From contig LR990060.1 in the NCBI GenBank assembly GCA_905147135.1, positions 2,310,001 to 2,374,000 of the forward strand: a stretch of DNA of 64,000 nucleotides, written 5' to 3'. Position numbers and translations under genes: made by a program. Positions 46,527 to 64,000 of this stretch are shown piece by piece. Each line of letters starts with the position of its first letter. Position 1 is the stretch's first letter. The notes under the pieces are model-generated. The model was not told the DNA's origin, did no database searches, and saw nothing but the letters and a program-made list of their open reading frames with translations. The stretch is from Blastobasis lacticolella (taxonomy: Eukaryota > Arthropoda > Insecta > Lepidoptera > Blastobasidae).

Positions 46527-47480
46527 TTTTGCAGTGTTCCCTTCACAATCGTGCGAAATAACGTGGATATTGATTGTGTTAAAATGTCTTTAAGCTATTC
46601 TTCGATCAAGGTTTTCTAGACTCAGATATGTACAGGGTCTGTCACAAGAAGTGTTAGCAATTATAAATGATGTTATTGCAGATACTAGACAATGCCTCGT
46701 ATGCAGTTGACGTGCCGTAAGATTATTAAACATATATAGGAGAATAATAAAAATAAGACTCCATGGTTATTTCGCGGGAATTTTGAAAAATGGCAGCCTA
46801 ATGACCATAATCTGGATGATAATTCTAGATTTTTTTTATGTTATACGACAGACAAACAGGCAAGCGGGTCACATACATAGTGGTCATCGCCGCCTATGGA
46901 CATCAGCAACACCAGAGAAATCACCAAATGGCCGTAAATTTTTTAGGTAGAGGGAAACTGTTTTAGGAACTATTTTCTCTTTTTGTGTAAATTTTTGGTT
47001 AAGCCAACGCTCCTAAAAAAAATAAAACTAATTAATTTTTTTAAATTATAATCGACTCAGTTTCACATAAAGATAATTTCTTCCTTTAAAAGCAGAAATT
47101 TTGTATGAAAATGCCGTATCAAATATGACATTTGACAACAAAGCCTAATAAAAAAAAGGGCACATCAGCTACTGACTGCATTACACGAGACATGGACTAG
47201 CACCTAGACTATGTAATATTGTCAATTTTGATATTTTTTTAGAAACTTCTATATATCGAAAAAACATTTCAACATCACAGCAGTTTGCTGGTCTAAATTG
47301 TCTTTTGATTTGCTGATTAACCGCACACTATCGTTTTATTTACATAATATGGCTGAACCTTAATTTTTTTTCTTAGGAATGAGATTTTAGTTACTTGCGT
47401 GCAGCGTGTGAAGCCTTCTCGGACAGACTCAATGCTTTTATCCACGCTAAAGGTAACCTAACCTAAATCGAACAATTACA
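46527..47480. other. Region upstream of ORb, including a LINE tail
   Basis: A LINE B-type 3' remnant lies at 46835-46960 (minus; 'gccgcctatggacatcagca'). The rest shows no gene. The ORb promoter should lie just above 46526, but I see no convincing TATA or initiator element. Confidence 0.4.
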
Positions 47481-48448
47481 TCGACGCCCTAACCGAATAA
47501 GGGCGTAAGATCCACCGCGCTTTCTTTTCTTTTATTAATTTAATCGATTGCGGAATATATTTCCTTAATCTGAATTTTTTTACACCCTAAATAATAAAAT
47601 TGACAAAAATAAGAAATTATTCTACTTTTTTACGCGAAATGTATTGCTTATTTCCTAGACAAATAATAGCGTCAATTACGACACACAACAGTTAGAGAAA
47701 AATTAAGCAAATACCCGTTACGCCTGTATTTTTATTTTCTGATATGTTATAAATTGATACACCTTTTTTATATGAACATTCATAAACTTGTAATTATGTA
47801 AAAGATCTCAGGCGAACCCTGGGCCATCGCGTGCAGCACGGGGGCGCAATCGGGACATAGCGTCAAGATGATGATGATGAATATTAATGTTATTGCGAAA
47901 TAGGTATTGTTACAAAATTTGGACCAAGAAGTTCTGCAAACTAAACTATTCGTTTTCGCTGCTCGTAAACTTCAAGCTGAATAAAGATGTAAAATATTTA
48001 CCCAAAAAAATATTAGGTAATTATTACATGAATAAACTAGTTTTACTTAAATATCTCGTTTGCATTTAAGTAATACCTCAAAAATATCGTAGATTTTTTT
48101 TTCAAAATTTTCATATAAAGCTATTCAGTCGTAATTAACAAAAGTAATGGATTCGTTTTTGAAGTGTTTCTACTTTCCTGTAAAATTTGTTAGTTTATAA
48201 TAATTCTGTATCGACATAAGCCCGTGGCTGTATGGTTCTTTAGTTATCCCGTTCTAATATCTGCACGGGACGTTTACTTTGTCTATGTTAACAAGGAAAT
48301 AAAACGAGCTATACTGTGTTAAATAAGAAGAATATAAAATTAATATTGTAAGTGAATTTATTAGTATTTCTTATGAAATACTTTCCAACCATTATATTTT
48401 ACAAAATTGACTTTCAGCAATTACGTCTTTATTCGGTTAGGGCGTCGA
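47481..48448. mobile_element. 968-bp element with 18-bp perfect TIRs
   Basis: TCGACGCCCTAACCGAAT at 47481-47498 has its exact complement at 48431-48448. The similarity continues a few bases inward (aa-rich then cgtaa). The interior is AT-rich, without a transposase frame, and includes a SINE A tail at 47805-47882. No clear target duplication. Confidence 0.55.
47805..47882 (+). repeat. SINE family A 3' tail
   Basis: 'cgggacatagcgtcaagatg' followed by ATG triplets; only the end of the element is left. Confidence 0.6.
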
Positions 48449-48879
48449 AATTTTAACAAATTACTTGCTTTTTGGATTTACAGCAGGAAAATTGAAAATA
48501 TCACAGCATTTATATTTGGTAACACTTCGAGTGACGCACCCTGTAATTACAAGTAAGTATCTAATAGTCAAATAAGACATATGAAGTGCAATTAGCACTG
48601 GATGTTAATATCAGGTGAGGTGTCTACGTAATAGTATGTTATTAATATCTGAAATGTCGCGGAAAATTTATGTATCATTCCTTTGTGTCGTAATTACGTA
48701 ATAAATTCATAAAATGTAACTAAACGTTTTTTAGAAATAGGTACACGTTTAGGTTGGCCATTATTACAGGCTACAGCCTAAATAGTACACTCAACGGCGG
48801 AAAAAGTTGTCCAAGTGCTTATAGCAAACAAACTTGAAAATAAATTTATTTTATGTTATAATGTTTTAAAGCAAAATAT

Positions 48880-49236
48880 GCTAACTCCGCGGCATATATA
48901 CAACTTCCGTCGATCGACCCTTTTCCACCTTCTCCATTTTCGCTTGCCAACATTGGCGGCTATCTTATCCCTTGCACCGCATAATATAACACCTTTTAAG
49001 GATATTATGTTCCGGGTTTCATACCGCGTATCTTTGTTGACGAGTAGTCCGATATTTCGACACAGTTACATGCATCATGGTCACGGGACGATGGAGTCGG
49101 TAAGAAACCCGGAACATATCCTTAAAATGTATTATGCGGTGCAAGGGATAAGATAGCCGCCAATGTTGGCAAGCGAAAATGGAGAAGCTGGAAAAGGGTC
49201 GATCGACGGAAGTTGTATATATGCCGCGGAGTTAGC
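48880..49236. mobile_element. Foldback element, 130-140-bp arms
   Basis: The left arm 48880-49020 begins gctaactccgcggcatatat. The right arm 49104-49236 is its reverse complement with few mismatches. The loop is 83 bp. Each arm spans 'cgtcgatcgaccctttt' and 'gccaacattggcggctatct'. No coding content; the plus-strand frame crossing it is a by-product. Between ORb and ORc. Confidence 0.8.
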
Positions 49237-49239
49237 AAA

Positions 49240-49385
49240 TTTCGCTAGCACGATGTAGCAAGCTCAGCGCCATCTATGTGCGGATGCTTGCCAACCTTGT
49301 TTTTGTGTACTCGTAATGTGAGTATCGTTGAGTTTTCCCTATTGGAGCGATAGAGCGATAGATGTCGCTACAAATTATATAATAG
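49240..49385 (+). repeat. Dispersed short repeat, inverse of 1905-2062
   Basis: 'cgccatctatgtgcggatgc' to 'gatagatgtcgctacaaatt' matches 1905-2062 in reverse. It abuts the foldback element. Confidence 0.5.
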
Positions 49386-50393
49386 AGTCATTGTCTTCAA
49401 ACAAAGCTCCTTAAAGACTTAAAAAACTTTAGGGTATGTTTTTATTAAGGGGGTAATTTATGGTGTATTTAATTTAATGGGATAGTTTATCATTAAATTG
49501 TGTAATGACACTATTTCTAACAATGGGTGCCAGAACTGTTTACAACGTTAATTCAAGAAATAAGTAAATTTTTTATCTTTAATCACTCGTCTACAAAAAT
49601 GTTTTTAATATTTATGTATTGATTACTGGTCTATTTAATTCTGATCAGGTCTGTAAAAAATTTAACGTAATAGAGCACTTCCCGAAGTACTAGAAAGCTG
49701 AAATTTGGTATTCAGGCTAGGATTTGCACATAAATAACAAGATAATTAAGTCTTGTAGCCTCCAATCCCGTAAAATAGGATTAAAGTCTGTATAAAAAGT
49801 TTAATGTATAGGGCACTTACCGAAATGTGTGAAAAATTCAATAACATTAAAATTATTAAATCTGCAACGTTTAACCTTCAACTCCTATAAACGAGGGTGC
49901 AGGTCTGCATAAAAATAAACGTAATAAAGCACTAACCGTGCTAAAAAGGTAAAATTTAGTATGCTAACTAGAAAGAAGTAAGATACACATTCCATACTTA
50001 CAAAAACTATGAAATCCAACCTAAAACATTTCATGTAAAATTAGATGGCCAAGCCTCGTAAGCTCTTAACAGATTCACCGAGAAAAAGTTATTTGGTCTC
50101 ATAAGAGCGAAACTTTAAACTCTGCAAAGCCTAACACTCTACCCAACATCAGAAAATATGGCTTGACAGTGTCATAAAACTATTTCATGACGTATAGCTT
50201 TTTTACCATTAGCTGGCACATTGCGTTTTTACCATCATACGCCAGCGATATGCATCGCTGTTGCGGCGGTCTCGCGATAGTCCAAATGCTATCTTGAACG
50301 TGTTTGTGATCAGGTGGGCTTCTGCGGCGCTGGATGCATCTGCATACTGCCGTAGGGTAGTGTAGATACGTCGGGCGTGGTAGGGTCGGGGTA
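49386..50393. other. Intergenic stretch with no recognised content
   Basis: AT-rich. The phrase 'aaatttggtat' and forms of 'gtctgtaaaaaatttaacgt' recur loosely every 120 bp from 49650 to 49960, hinting at a decayed tandem repeat. No coding frame. Confidence 0.4.
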
Positions 50394-51377
50394 TCTACAC
50401 TAATATTATAAAGAGGAAAGATTTGTACCTATTTTTGTATGTTTGTATGTTTGTAATGAATAGGCTCAAAAAGTACTGGGCCGATTTAAAAAATTTTTTC
50501 ACCAATAGAATGCTACATTCTTCCAATTTGACATAGGCTACATTTCATTTTGAAAAATATTAGGGATCCTTGGTAAAATTTGAACAATGTAACCGAAGGT
50601 GTAGAAAAATACCCAAAAAATTCCTTACATCGCGTGCGCTGCGAAAACTATTGATGATAGAACAAAATAATGTACTACGACTTTGCAGAACACATCATTT
50701 TCTACAAAAAGTGTCGCGACAGTATATGTCTAACTATTATAGTTATGTCACAATAAGTGTTCTTTTATTTTTAAAACTTAATTGAAATGCCGCCGCTAAA
50801 AAACGCTCTTTATTTGTACCTTGGTATTAATCCTTATCAAAATCAATTACTTCATATTCACGACTACTTCAATACCTTTATATAACTTTTTGAATTATTC
50901 AATTCAGACATTCCATTCGAAAGATATCACGAGTTTAAAAATGTGAATATTAGAAAAAAGTCGCGTGTTCGCCGCTCAGTCCGCTCGGCTATCTAGGCAG
51001 CACGGGATACGTACGGGAGGGGAGTCAATGTCAAGAAATACGGCCGTCAGGAGCCGGGTCGCCCCCTTCCCTCTAAAATGGTTGAGGAGACGGTTGGAAC
51101 TTTTGTGATCGTAATATTGTGTCCTGATTGTAACGGGACACTACTCAGTACATACTTAAGTATAATATAATTACTTCATATTATAAACACGAAGTCCCAC
51201 GGCGTGTCTTACTGTCAGTCTGTACGCGATAAACTCAAGAACTACTAAACGGATTTTCATGCGGTATTCACACACAGACTACATAGTGCGGTTTTAGACA
51301 ACGTGATTCATGACGAAGGTTCAGGTGTATAATTTGTTAAGGTTTACTACCCGTGCGAAGCCGGGGCGGGCCGCTAG
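50394..51377 (+). mobile_element. Nonautonomous Helitron-like element, 984 bp
   Basis: Starts TCTACACTAATATTATAAAG after an A and ends ...GGGCCGCTAG before a T, with a GC-rich hairpin-forming stretch (gaagccggggcgggccgc) just inside the 3' end. This is the 5'-TC...CTRR-3' structure with A|T insertion. No Rep/helicase frame. Confidence 0.7.
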
Positions 51378-51824
51378 TCAATAAATAAAAGTACCCACAA
51401 ATTATTGAAGTAATTTTGAATGTAACCATTGTAAATGGTCCCTTTCCGAAATAAACGTTTATTTATTTATAGCCTGGTTTCAGTGCTCGACCATTATCTC
51501 AACTGATGTTCGCGTAGCTAGCATTAGTTACTCATTGTCTCATATAGAGAAACGGCCAAGCTCTACTTTCTGATATTTTTAGAGTTGGCTTTGTAGAGGT
51601 TAAAGTTTGGATAAGATCTACAAACTTTTTCTCTGGGAATCCTAGCCCGGTCGGCAGGTACTTTCGACCTAGATACAATTTAGATTTTAGATGTTTATGT
51701 GGGGTGTGTCATTTAAGTTTTTGACTTCGAGGAGCCTCTTGAGCGGTGCCAAACAACCTCGAAATATTTAGACATTTTTCAAGTTTTTGCTTATAACTTC
51801 TACAACTTTTACTTCATTAAAAAT

Positions 51825-52010
51825 GCAGAGGTATATAACGTCACCCCTTTTTCCCGTAGGGGTAAGCAGAGACCACATTGTTCCACTTGCGACGGTCTTG
51901 ACTAATCTCTCTCGCTTCTTACACGTTCATACAGTAACGTCGGTATTAGGTACCCTTGACCTGACCTTCTTTAAAATTTCATCGACTTTAACGTGATACT
52001 TAGTAACGTA
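51825..52010 (+). repeat. Dispersed repeat, second copy at 54740-54870
   Basis: Both copies share 'gtaggggtaagcaga'/'ggtggggtaggcaga' and a following 'ttgtcttgac'-like run after 'cacatt...cacttgc'. Common style of short repeat in moth introns. No coding content. Confidence 0.4.
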
Positions 52011-52206
52011 TGTCTCGGTAACCTGGCACATAAAAAGCTAGCTAGCAAAGCAACATAGTTTAAATAATACTAAATATATTTTTCTTTATTTTATTTTAAT
52101 TTAAAGTTCTCCGCCTTTCAAAACACCTACTAAACTTTATTAAGAACAAGCATATTCATATGACTACGAAACAAATATTTAGTTTTTTAATAAATGCGTG
52201 AAAAAA

Positions 52207-58658
<6,452 letters not shown>

Positions 58659-58830
58659 TTTAAATAGAAAATATAGAAAATGACTATGAAATAATTATAG
58701 TGAGAATAAATATTATTATAGCAGCTACTACTAAAAGAGCTCAAATTCCTTTTAGATCGTCTTAATGAAACGTGTTGACTTTTATAGAGGAAGATAATTT
58801 TTTTTTTAATGTGGCTGGTGCTAGGGGTTA

Positions 58831-58940
58831 AGGCCTTGCCACATACAAAGCTCGGCGCGAGCGCGGCGTGAGCGCGGTGCGATATTTGCTAGGCAACCAT
58901 CGCACCGCGCTCGCGCCGAGCTTTGTATGTGGCAAGGCCT
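58831..58940. mobile_element. GC-rich palindromic MITE, copy 2
   Basis: A 110-bp shorter version of 20922-21061 with the same AGGCCTTGCCACATACAAAG ends and TTA flanks (58828-58830 and 58941-58943). It lies about 170 bp upstream of the ORc start codon, where the promoter would be expected. Confidence 0.75.
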
Positions 58941-58943
58941 TTA

Positions 58944-59520
58944 ATGTTTGTTTGCGGTATGTTTGAAGTAGTGCAGGGTGACGAAGCAAGTTTGTGTCGA
59001 TAAGATTTTGATTGTTTTTTAAGTTTAGATTTGTTTAAATGTACATGTTGGGTAATAAAGAACGTTGTCTTACTAAAAAAACAAGATGAGGGAAAGTTAT
59101 AAGTGTTTATGTTTAAGACTTTTTATGAATATGTATATGGAAAAAGAGGTATTTCACGATCATGGAGAACAATAACCAGTGGAGAGCGAATCAACATTGT
59201 TCTAGACCGCTTATCATCTGGTGGGCCGTCTGCTCGTTTGCAAACAAAACATAAACCAAAACCAGTGTCACTAATTTGCTACTATAATTGAATCTTGAAT
59301 ATAATTGGCCGTGCGCGATTGATGCAGATGTTAAAGCTGCGTATGGTGACTACGTTTGGCAAAAAATCTTTCGCACATACATTCCTTTTCTGAGTTTTGT
59401 GTATTGTTTTGAATGATTTACTAACCTCGGTCTTACTAACAAAAATGAATCTGAAGATACTTGATTTAATAATTGAACATGAAAATTCGCAGAAGAAACC
59501 AGCACGCGGGCAATTTTTTT
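58944..59520. other. Upstream of ORc, nothing recognised
   Basis: One short frame near 59100-59290 has no family resemblance. No further receptor exon is found. Confidence 0.4.
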
Positions 59521-59524
59521 ATCC

Positions 59525-59815
59525 AAACTGATCCAAAAGGCCGTTTACTCTACAGTGGGAAAGTTTGCGTCTGAATTTCGATTTCATACACCGATAGCAT
59601 GGAATCGAAATACCGACGCAATATTTCGTAAACGGCGTTTTCAATCGGTTAAATATCTTAGAAATTCTTGACCTCTTCTATCTATGCTCTATATGTGCAT
59701 AATCAGATTGCACCCAGAAAGTTCTCAGGGGGAGTCTCCAAATTCTCTAAGATGTCTGATTGTATGATAATTACCCATGAGCTCGTTTTTGTTGCAACAG
59801 GGTTTACTGAAAATA
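59525..59815 (+). repeat. Dispersed repeat, copy 2 of 43695-43945
   Basis: Same ordered blocks as 43695-43945, with an extra 40 bp near 59580 ('cataccgatagcatggaatc'). Confidence 0.5.
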
Positions 59816-59929
59816 TATACATTCGGTGCAACGCACGTAGATACCTGTAAATGGATTGGTGACCGTTTCGTACTTTGAGGCTATTCGAACTTCAGCACCA
59901 TAACGAGCTCACCACTCGTTAGATGTGCC

Positions 59930-60230
59930 TCCTAGACTTTTTCTGAGTTATGTACATTAGTTGAATACCAACCGACACTTTAGATTAAGGGAAAATATTT
60001 TGAGGAAACCTTCATTAGTGCACATTCTGGCGACTGGATTGAGTAGGTAATCATGATCCAATTTGATCAGGTTGGGGATTGACAGGGGTATTTACAGGAT
60101 CACGGAGGTCATATGGCAGCCACTAAACTGTAAATTATGATTTGCAAAATCCTAGATCATATTCAAGGCGGACCCTTAACAATTTTGCGCGAGAGCACAA
60201 CCGGTACATTGATGCCAAGATGATTATTAT
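59930..60230 (+). repeat. SINE family A, old copy
   Basis: Plus orientation: 'tctgagttatgtacattagt', 'ctggcgactgga', 'cgcgagagcacaaccggtac' and 'gccaagatgattatta'. More diverged than the others, and the head is missing. Confidence 0.65.
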
Positions 60231-60735
60231 TTATTCTCGTTCATATACTATTAATTTTTAGCGTTGTTTGGCTTAAGTTATTGCATCACATCACTACTAA
60301 TTATGTCAACACAGTCATGGCAGGCAAAGCCAGTGATGTGTCAGTAATTACGGAAGAAGTATTGAAAGCTGTTATTTTACACGTCAACGATGAAATAATT
60401 AAGCTTGAAATTATACATGTGCCGTTATAATTATTATCGATACATAATTGCAGCTGCGGAACGGAAATTTTTAACTTTTGTTTTAAAAATATTGAACGAC
60501 ATTTTCATTGGAAATAAATAAAATAATATTAAGGCGGTTTATGGAAACAAATTTTAATTAAGTTTCGTAAATATAATTATAACATCTAGCTGGCCCGGCG
60601 CGACTTCATTAGCGTGGTGTCCTACCCCTACCCTACTCTCCCTTCCCCTACTACACCGAATGGTATCGGGTAGAGTAGAAAACCTTTCAACTAAAATGGC
60701 TGTCGTAAAACGCAAGTAACGTCATCAACATTATC
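60231..60735. other. AT-rich stretch, nothing recognised
   Basis: No gene or repeat recognised. A C-rich patch at 60590-60660 (ccctaccctactctcccttc-like) has no known identity, though 'cggcgcgacttcattagcgt' resembles a decayed Helitron end. Confidence 0.4.
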
Positions 60736-60739
60736 ATCA

Positions 60740-61015
60740 TCATATTAATGTCTATCCCGGCCTAAACCAGGGTGGATTCGCATTTCTACCTTTCTTCCTC
60801 CATCGGTCGCCCGGTCTTCATAATCCCCACGTCGTAGGCCATTGGCTCTAGCATCCGATTCGGCGAAGTCAATCCATCGCTTCATGGGTCTCCTGCAGGA
60901 TGTCTTTCCTGATGCCGGCAGGTTTAGACACCTATTTTCGTCTTATACGGCTTACGCAGCAAATGACCGAACCAGCGCAGTCTAACCTCCTCAATTTTAT
61001 CCGCAACGTATATAA
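60740..61015 (-). pseudogene. RTE pol C-terminal fragment
   Basis: The minus strand reads 'GHLLRKPYKTKIGV', then, shifted, 'RPMKRWIDFAESDARANGLR' and 'DYEDRATDGGR'. Same family as 31310-31640. Confidence 0.6.
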
Positions 61016-61519
61016 TACTAATTTAATTCTTGACGATTTCGAATCATGATAATTTGATACTATTGAATTAATTGTATTGTAACAATAACTATTAGTAATT
61101 CTATTCATGAAACTATTTTAAATGACGATGTATGATTATTACTACGAATAAATGAATAATAATAATATGAATAATAATATCGTACAATCACAGCGTTTTT
61201 TTCATTTCGTTGATGTGAAGTACACAGACGTGCTTCGTCATCGTCTGCCAGATCTCCCAGCCATAGAGCAACACATAAACAGAATAAAATAAAAATTAAT
61301 TTATTGACACGAATTATACAATTTTTGATAATATACGTAAAATGTTTAATTCTTGTATATTGGCCCCTTGAGTTTGATGGGACCCAAGCTCTAGAGATAC
61401 GGAACTTGACGGCTCGGATCTGTGATATTTCAACTTTTTTGTTCTATTGATATCTGCGTTCTTTAGATGGATGGTTTAGCCATATACTCTGAACGTCGTC
61501 GCGTTCAGCTATAAAGCTC

Positions 61520-61960
61520 TATTTTCTAGAATTTCCTTCCACTTAGTCTCAAGATTCTGCCTATACTTTCTCACCAATGCGATGTCATCAGCGTATTTCA
61601 TAAGCCAAAGATGCGTGTACAGAATTTCTGCTGAGAGCATAACGCAGATCAAGAAAAGGCTCAGGACAGAACCCTGGTAAACACCTACCAGTAATCTCTG
61701 ATGGTTTTGACGACGGCTTCAGTGTTGGTCTACATGTCCTGGATAATCTTGTACCTGGTACAGACTTTGATCTCAAAGCCCACTAGCTTACATCCCACGG
61801 GACACTGTTAAAAGCCCTCTGCATGTCAAGAAATGCAAAATGCAGAAGTTAATTCCCGCTGCAGCGAGACTCCTCGAGGACCGGATCAGACTGGAGCCAT
61901 GGTGCTACAGCCTGGCCTAAAACCGTATTGGCATTCTGAAGGAGCATTCCTGGCATTAGT
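61520..61960 (-). pseudogene. Reverse transcriptase fragment with YADD
   Basis: The minus strand reads 'GVYQGSVLSLFLICVMLSAE' and 'LWLMKYADDIALVRKYRQNL', then 'ETKWKEILE'. The catalytic Asp pair is intact but the protein is truncated on both sides. Confidence 0.65.
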
Positions 61961-62456
61961 AATTAGATGGCGCTAAACTGAACTGTTATGTAAAGTTATT
62001 TCTAAGAGTCACACAGTAGGAAATATCACTCAAATCAAGTCGTAAATTGAATACAGCTAGCCCATGTTGTTAAAAGATCATCACACAGTTAAAACTTGTC
62101 TGATTAAAATAGCAAAGCAGTCAATCATTCAATATTGGTCCTTGTGTGTATGTCTGCCATATTATCACCGAATTGCGCGATCTATTGGCGATAATAAAAA
62201 CTCAAATCCTAGTGATTAGATGGCGCTATACTGAACTATTATGTAAAGTTATTTCTAAGAGTCACACAGAAGGAAATATCACTTAAATCAAGTCGTAAAT
62301 TGAGTACAGCTAGCCCATGTTGCTAAAAGATCATCACACAGTTAAAACTTGTCTGATTAAAATATCAAAGCAGTCAATCATTCAATATTGGTCCTTGTGT
62401 GTATGTCTGACATATTATCACCGAATTCCGCCATCTATTGGCGATAATAAAAACTC
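61958..62456. repeat. 253-bp tandem duplication
   Basis: Units 61958-62210 and 62211-62456 share nearly every base; spot differences include agtagg/agaagg and tctgcc/tctgac. Each unit starts near 'attagatggcgcta' and ends 'ctattggcgataataaaaac'. Confidence 0.85.
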
Positions 62457-62826
62457 TTATTTAAAAAGTCATCTTGAAAACCACTAAATAAACAAAACTC
62501 TTTCTTAACACTAATTGCATTCATGTCAAAATTAATACCTTTCAACATTAATTTTAATATTTAAAATGTTCTCAAGTCCGTCTTATTATGAGAGTTTCAG
62601 GGTCTTCGGAAAGTTGAAATTGCGAAGTTTCTTGTACGTAATGTTAAGCGGGATATCGTTTAATCTTATTTTAAGCTACAAAAAGTTTGTTTCATATTAA
62701 CGTTGTCTAATGAATGAACAAATATAACGTCTACGGAGGGAATGTTATTTCGAGATTAATTAATTTGAGACACGTCACGCTAAGTATTTATGGAAAACTT
62801 AATTTACAGATTTGTAATAATAAAAA
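62457..62826. other. Non-coding, nothing recognised
   Basis: AT-rich sequence with no gene or repeat identified. Confidence 0.4.
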
Positions 62827-63120
62827 ATCATCTTGGCGTTAATATCCCGGTTGTGCTCTCGCGCACGAAGGCCCGGGGTCCAGGATTTGGCAGGTCAGGT
62901 AATTACAGTGGAGCGACTGCCATCTAACCTTCGTGTCCCTGCTACCAGGGGAACCTGACTAGATTGGATCATGGTTACACATTCAGTCGCCTGAATGTGC
63001 AGGTTTCATCACGATGTTTTCCCTCACCGTAAGAGCATCGGTTAGTATTCAACTAATGTACATAACATAGAAAACAGTCAATGTTACATGGCCGGAGCGG
63101 GATTCGAACCCGAAATTTAC
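62827..63120 (-). repeat. SINE family A, near full length
   Basis: Best-preserved copy: 'catcttggcgttaatatccc' through 'agcgggattcgaacccg' (B-box complement). The 5' end of the tRNA-like head is truncated. Confidence 0.75.
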
Positions 63121-63494
63121 GGATTTGTAATAAATAGGGGAATAAAAATAAATATCAATATTACTTCAATCCTTTAAAGTGCCTCATAGACGTATTTGTA
63201 GGCATATCCGCGAAAAGTCTTGTCTGTTGGGCAAAATCATGTTTATAGACTGCATGGGTGCCGTAAGTTGTCCTACGTCATCGAATACAAGAAAAAATCC
63301 ACGTTGTAGTAGTCGTTTAGGAGACCCACTAAATGTTGATCTGCCCGTGCGCAACCTGGCACAGAAACATTTTTTTAGGTACCTAAACTTTGTTTTTGGG
63401 TAGCGATAGTACTGACATATCCTCTTGTGTGTATCTCTTTGTAGTTCTACTATCGCTACAAAGTGGAATTTTTCAAGTACTTACTCACAGTCTA

Positions 63495-63775
63495 TTACGC
63501 AGACGACACTTTTCTGAGTTATGTACATGATACGATGCTCTTACAGGAAGGGAAAACATGGTGATGAAACCCGTACATTCAGGCAACTGAACGTGTAACC
63601 ATGATCCAATCTGGTCAGGTTCCTCTGTTAATAGGGTCTTGGTGAAATGGCCGTCCCACCACTGTAATTACCTGATCTGCCAAGTTTTGGATCATGGTCA
63701 TGGAGGACCCCTGGCCCTCGCCGGCGATAGCACAAACGGGACATTAGCGCCAAGATGATGATGATGATGTAAACG
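63495..63775 (+). repeat. SINE family A, plus orientation
   Basis: 'ttttctgagttatgtacatg' to 'agcgccaagatgatgatgat'; headless. It ends in ATG triplets. Inverted relative to the copy at 62827-63120, about 375 bp away. Confidence 0.7.
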
Positions 63776-64000
63776 CAAAAAAATTTAGAAACTTCCCAGT
63801 GCGACATAGAATTGTTCTTTATTATCACCGAAGATCCGGTAAATTCCATTTAAGGCAGGTACCAAAAATCCCGGTATCTAAATGCAAGAGAAACCAAAAA
63901 TTGTCTTAATAATTAATGTAATAACTGTAAAAAATTACATTTTATATTTAACTAATTTTCTACTAACTTAACTAACGTGACAATCGGTCGATGTGAGATC
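63776..64000. other. Window end, nothing recognised
   Basis: AT-rich sequence without a gene or repeat I can identify. Confidence 0.4.

Noticed and set aside
48815..49156. 113-codon plus-strand frame
   Set aside because: It runs through the foldback hairpin arms and has no protein family resemblance.
59103..59291. Possible gene upstream of ORc
   Set aside because: 62 codons, no family resemblance, no partner exon and no consistent splice sites.
58659..64000. A fourth odorant receptor upstream of ORc
   Set aside because: I searched both strands for the conserved exon 4-6 and exon 1 blocks and found none.

Overview
The window looks like nuclear DNA from a moth or butterfly. It is AT-rich and intron-containing, and it is packed with insect-type retroelement fragments and tRNA-derived SINEs. 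Its only recognisable host genes are insect odorant receptors (7tm_6 family). There is no prokaryotic gene organisation, operon or CRISPR array, and I could not support any free-standing tRNA or rRNA gene.

Host genes. Three complete odorant-receptor genes lie head-to-tail on the minus strand: ORa (30861 down to 4408), ORb (46526 to 35259) and ORc (58658 to 52207). I assembled each by hand from six exons with GT-AG junctions. Intron phases (1, 2, 0, 0, 0) and positions are the same in all three. Predicted products are 404, 401 and 401 residues with no internal stop. ORa and ORb are the closer pair, and ORc is more diverged. The gene bodies differ greatly in size (26.5, 11.3 and 6.5 kb), mostly because of transposons in the introns.

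Layout. 1-4407 lies downstream of ORa and holds SINE pieces, a small Copia remnant inserted in a SINE, and a retrotransposon endonuclease-domain fragment. 4408-30861 is ORa. Its intron 5 has two repeats. Its intron 4 has an RTE-type LINE remnant and a CR1/Jockey-type LINE split by a 3.2-kb inverted-repeat DNA transposon, itself interrupted by a MITE. Its intron 3 has three more decayed LINEs and an inverted-repeat element. 30862-35258 is intergenic with LINE and SINE scraps. 35259-46526 is ORb. 46527-52206 is intergenic with a terminal-inverted-repeat element, a large foldback hairpin and a complete Helitron-like element. 52207-58658 is ORc, with a small Helitron, a P-like nonautonomous element and several SINEs in its introns. 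58659-64000 is upstream of ORc and contains repeats, LINE fragments and a 253-bp tandem duplication.

Function. The three receptors would each pair with the Orco co-receptor in olfactory neuron dendrites to form odor-gated cation channels; this is family knowledge, and nothing here identifies a ligand. The other coding sequence is transposon-derived and mostly broken. The least familiar items are the DNA transposon at 10194-13365, whose transposase family I cannot name, and the P-like element at 53834-54336, which has an 8-bp target duplication and a THAP-like start.
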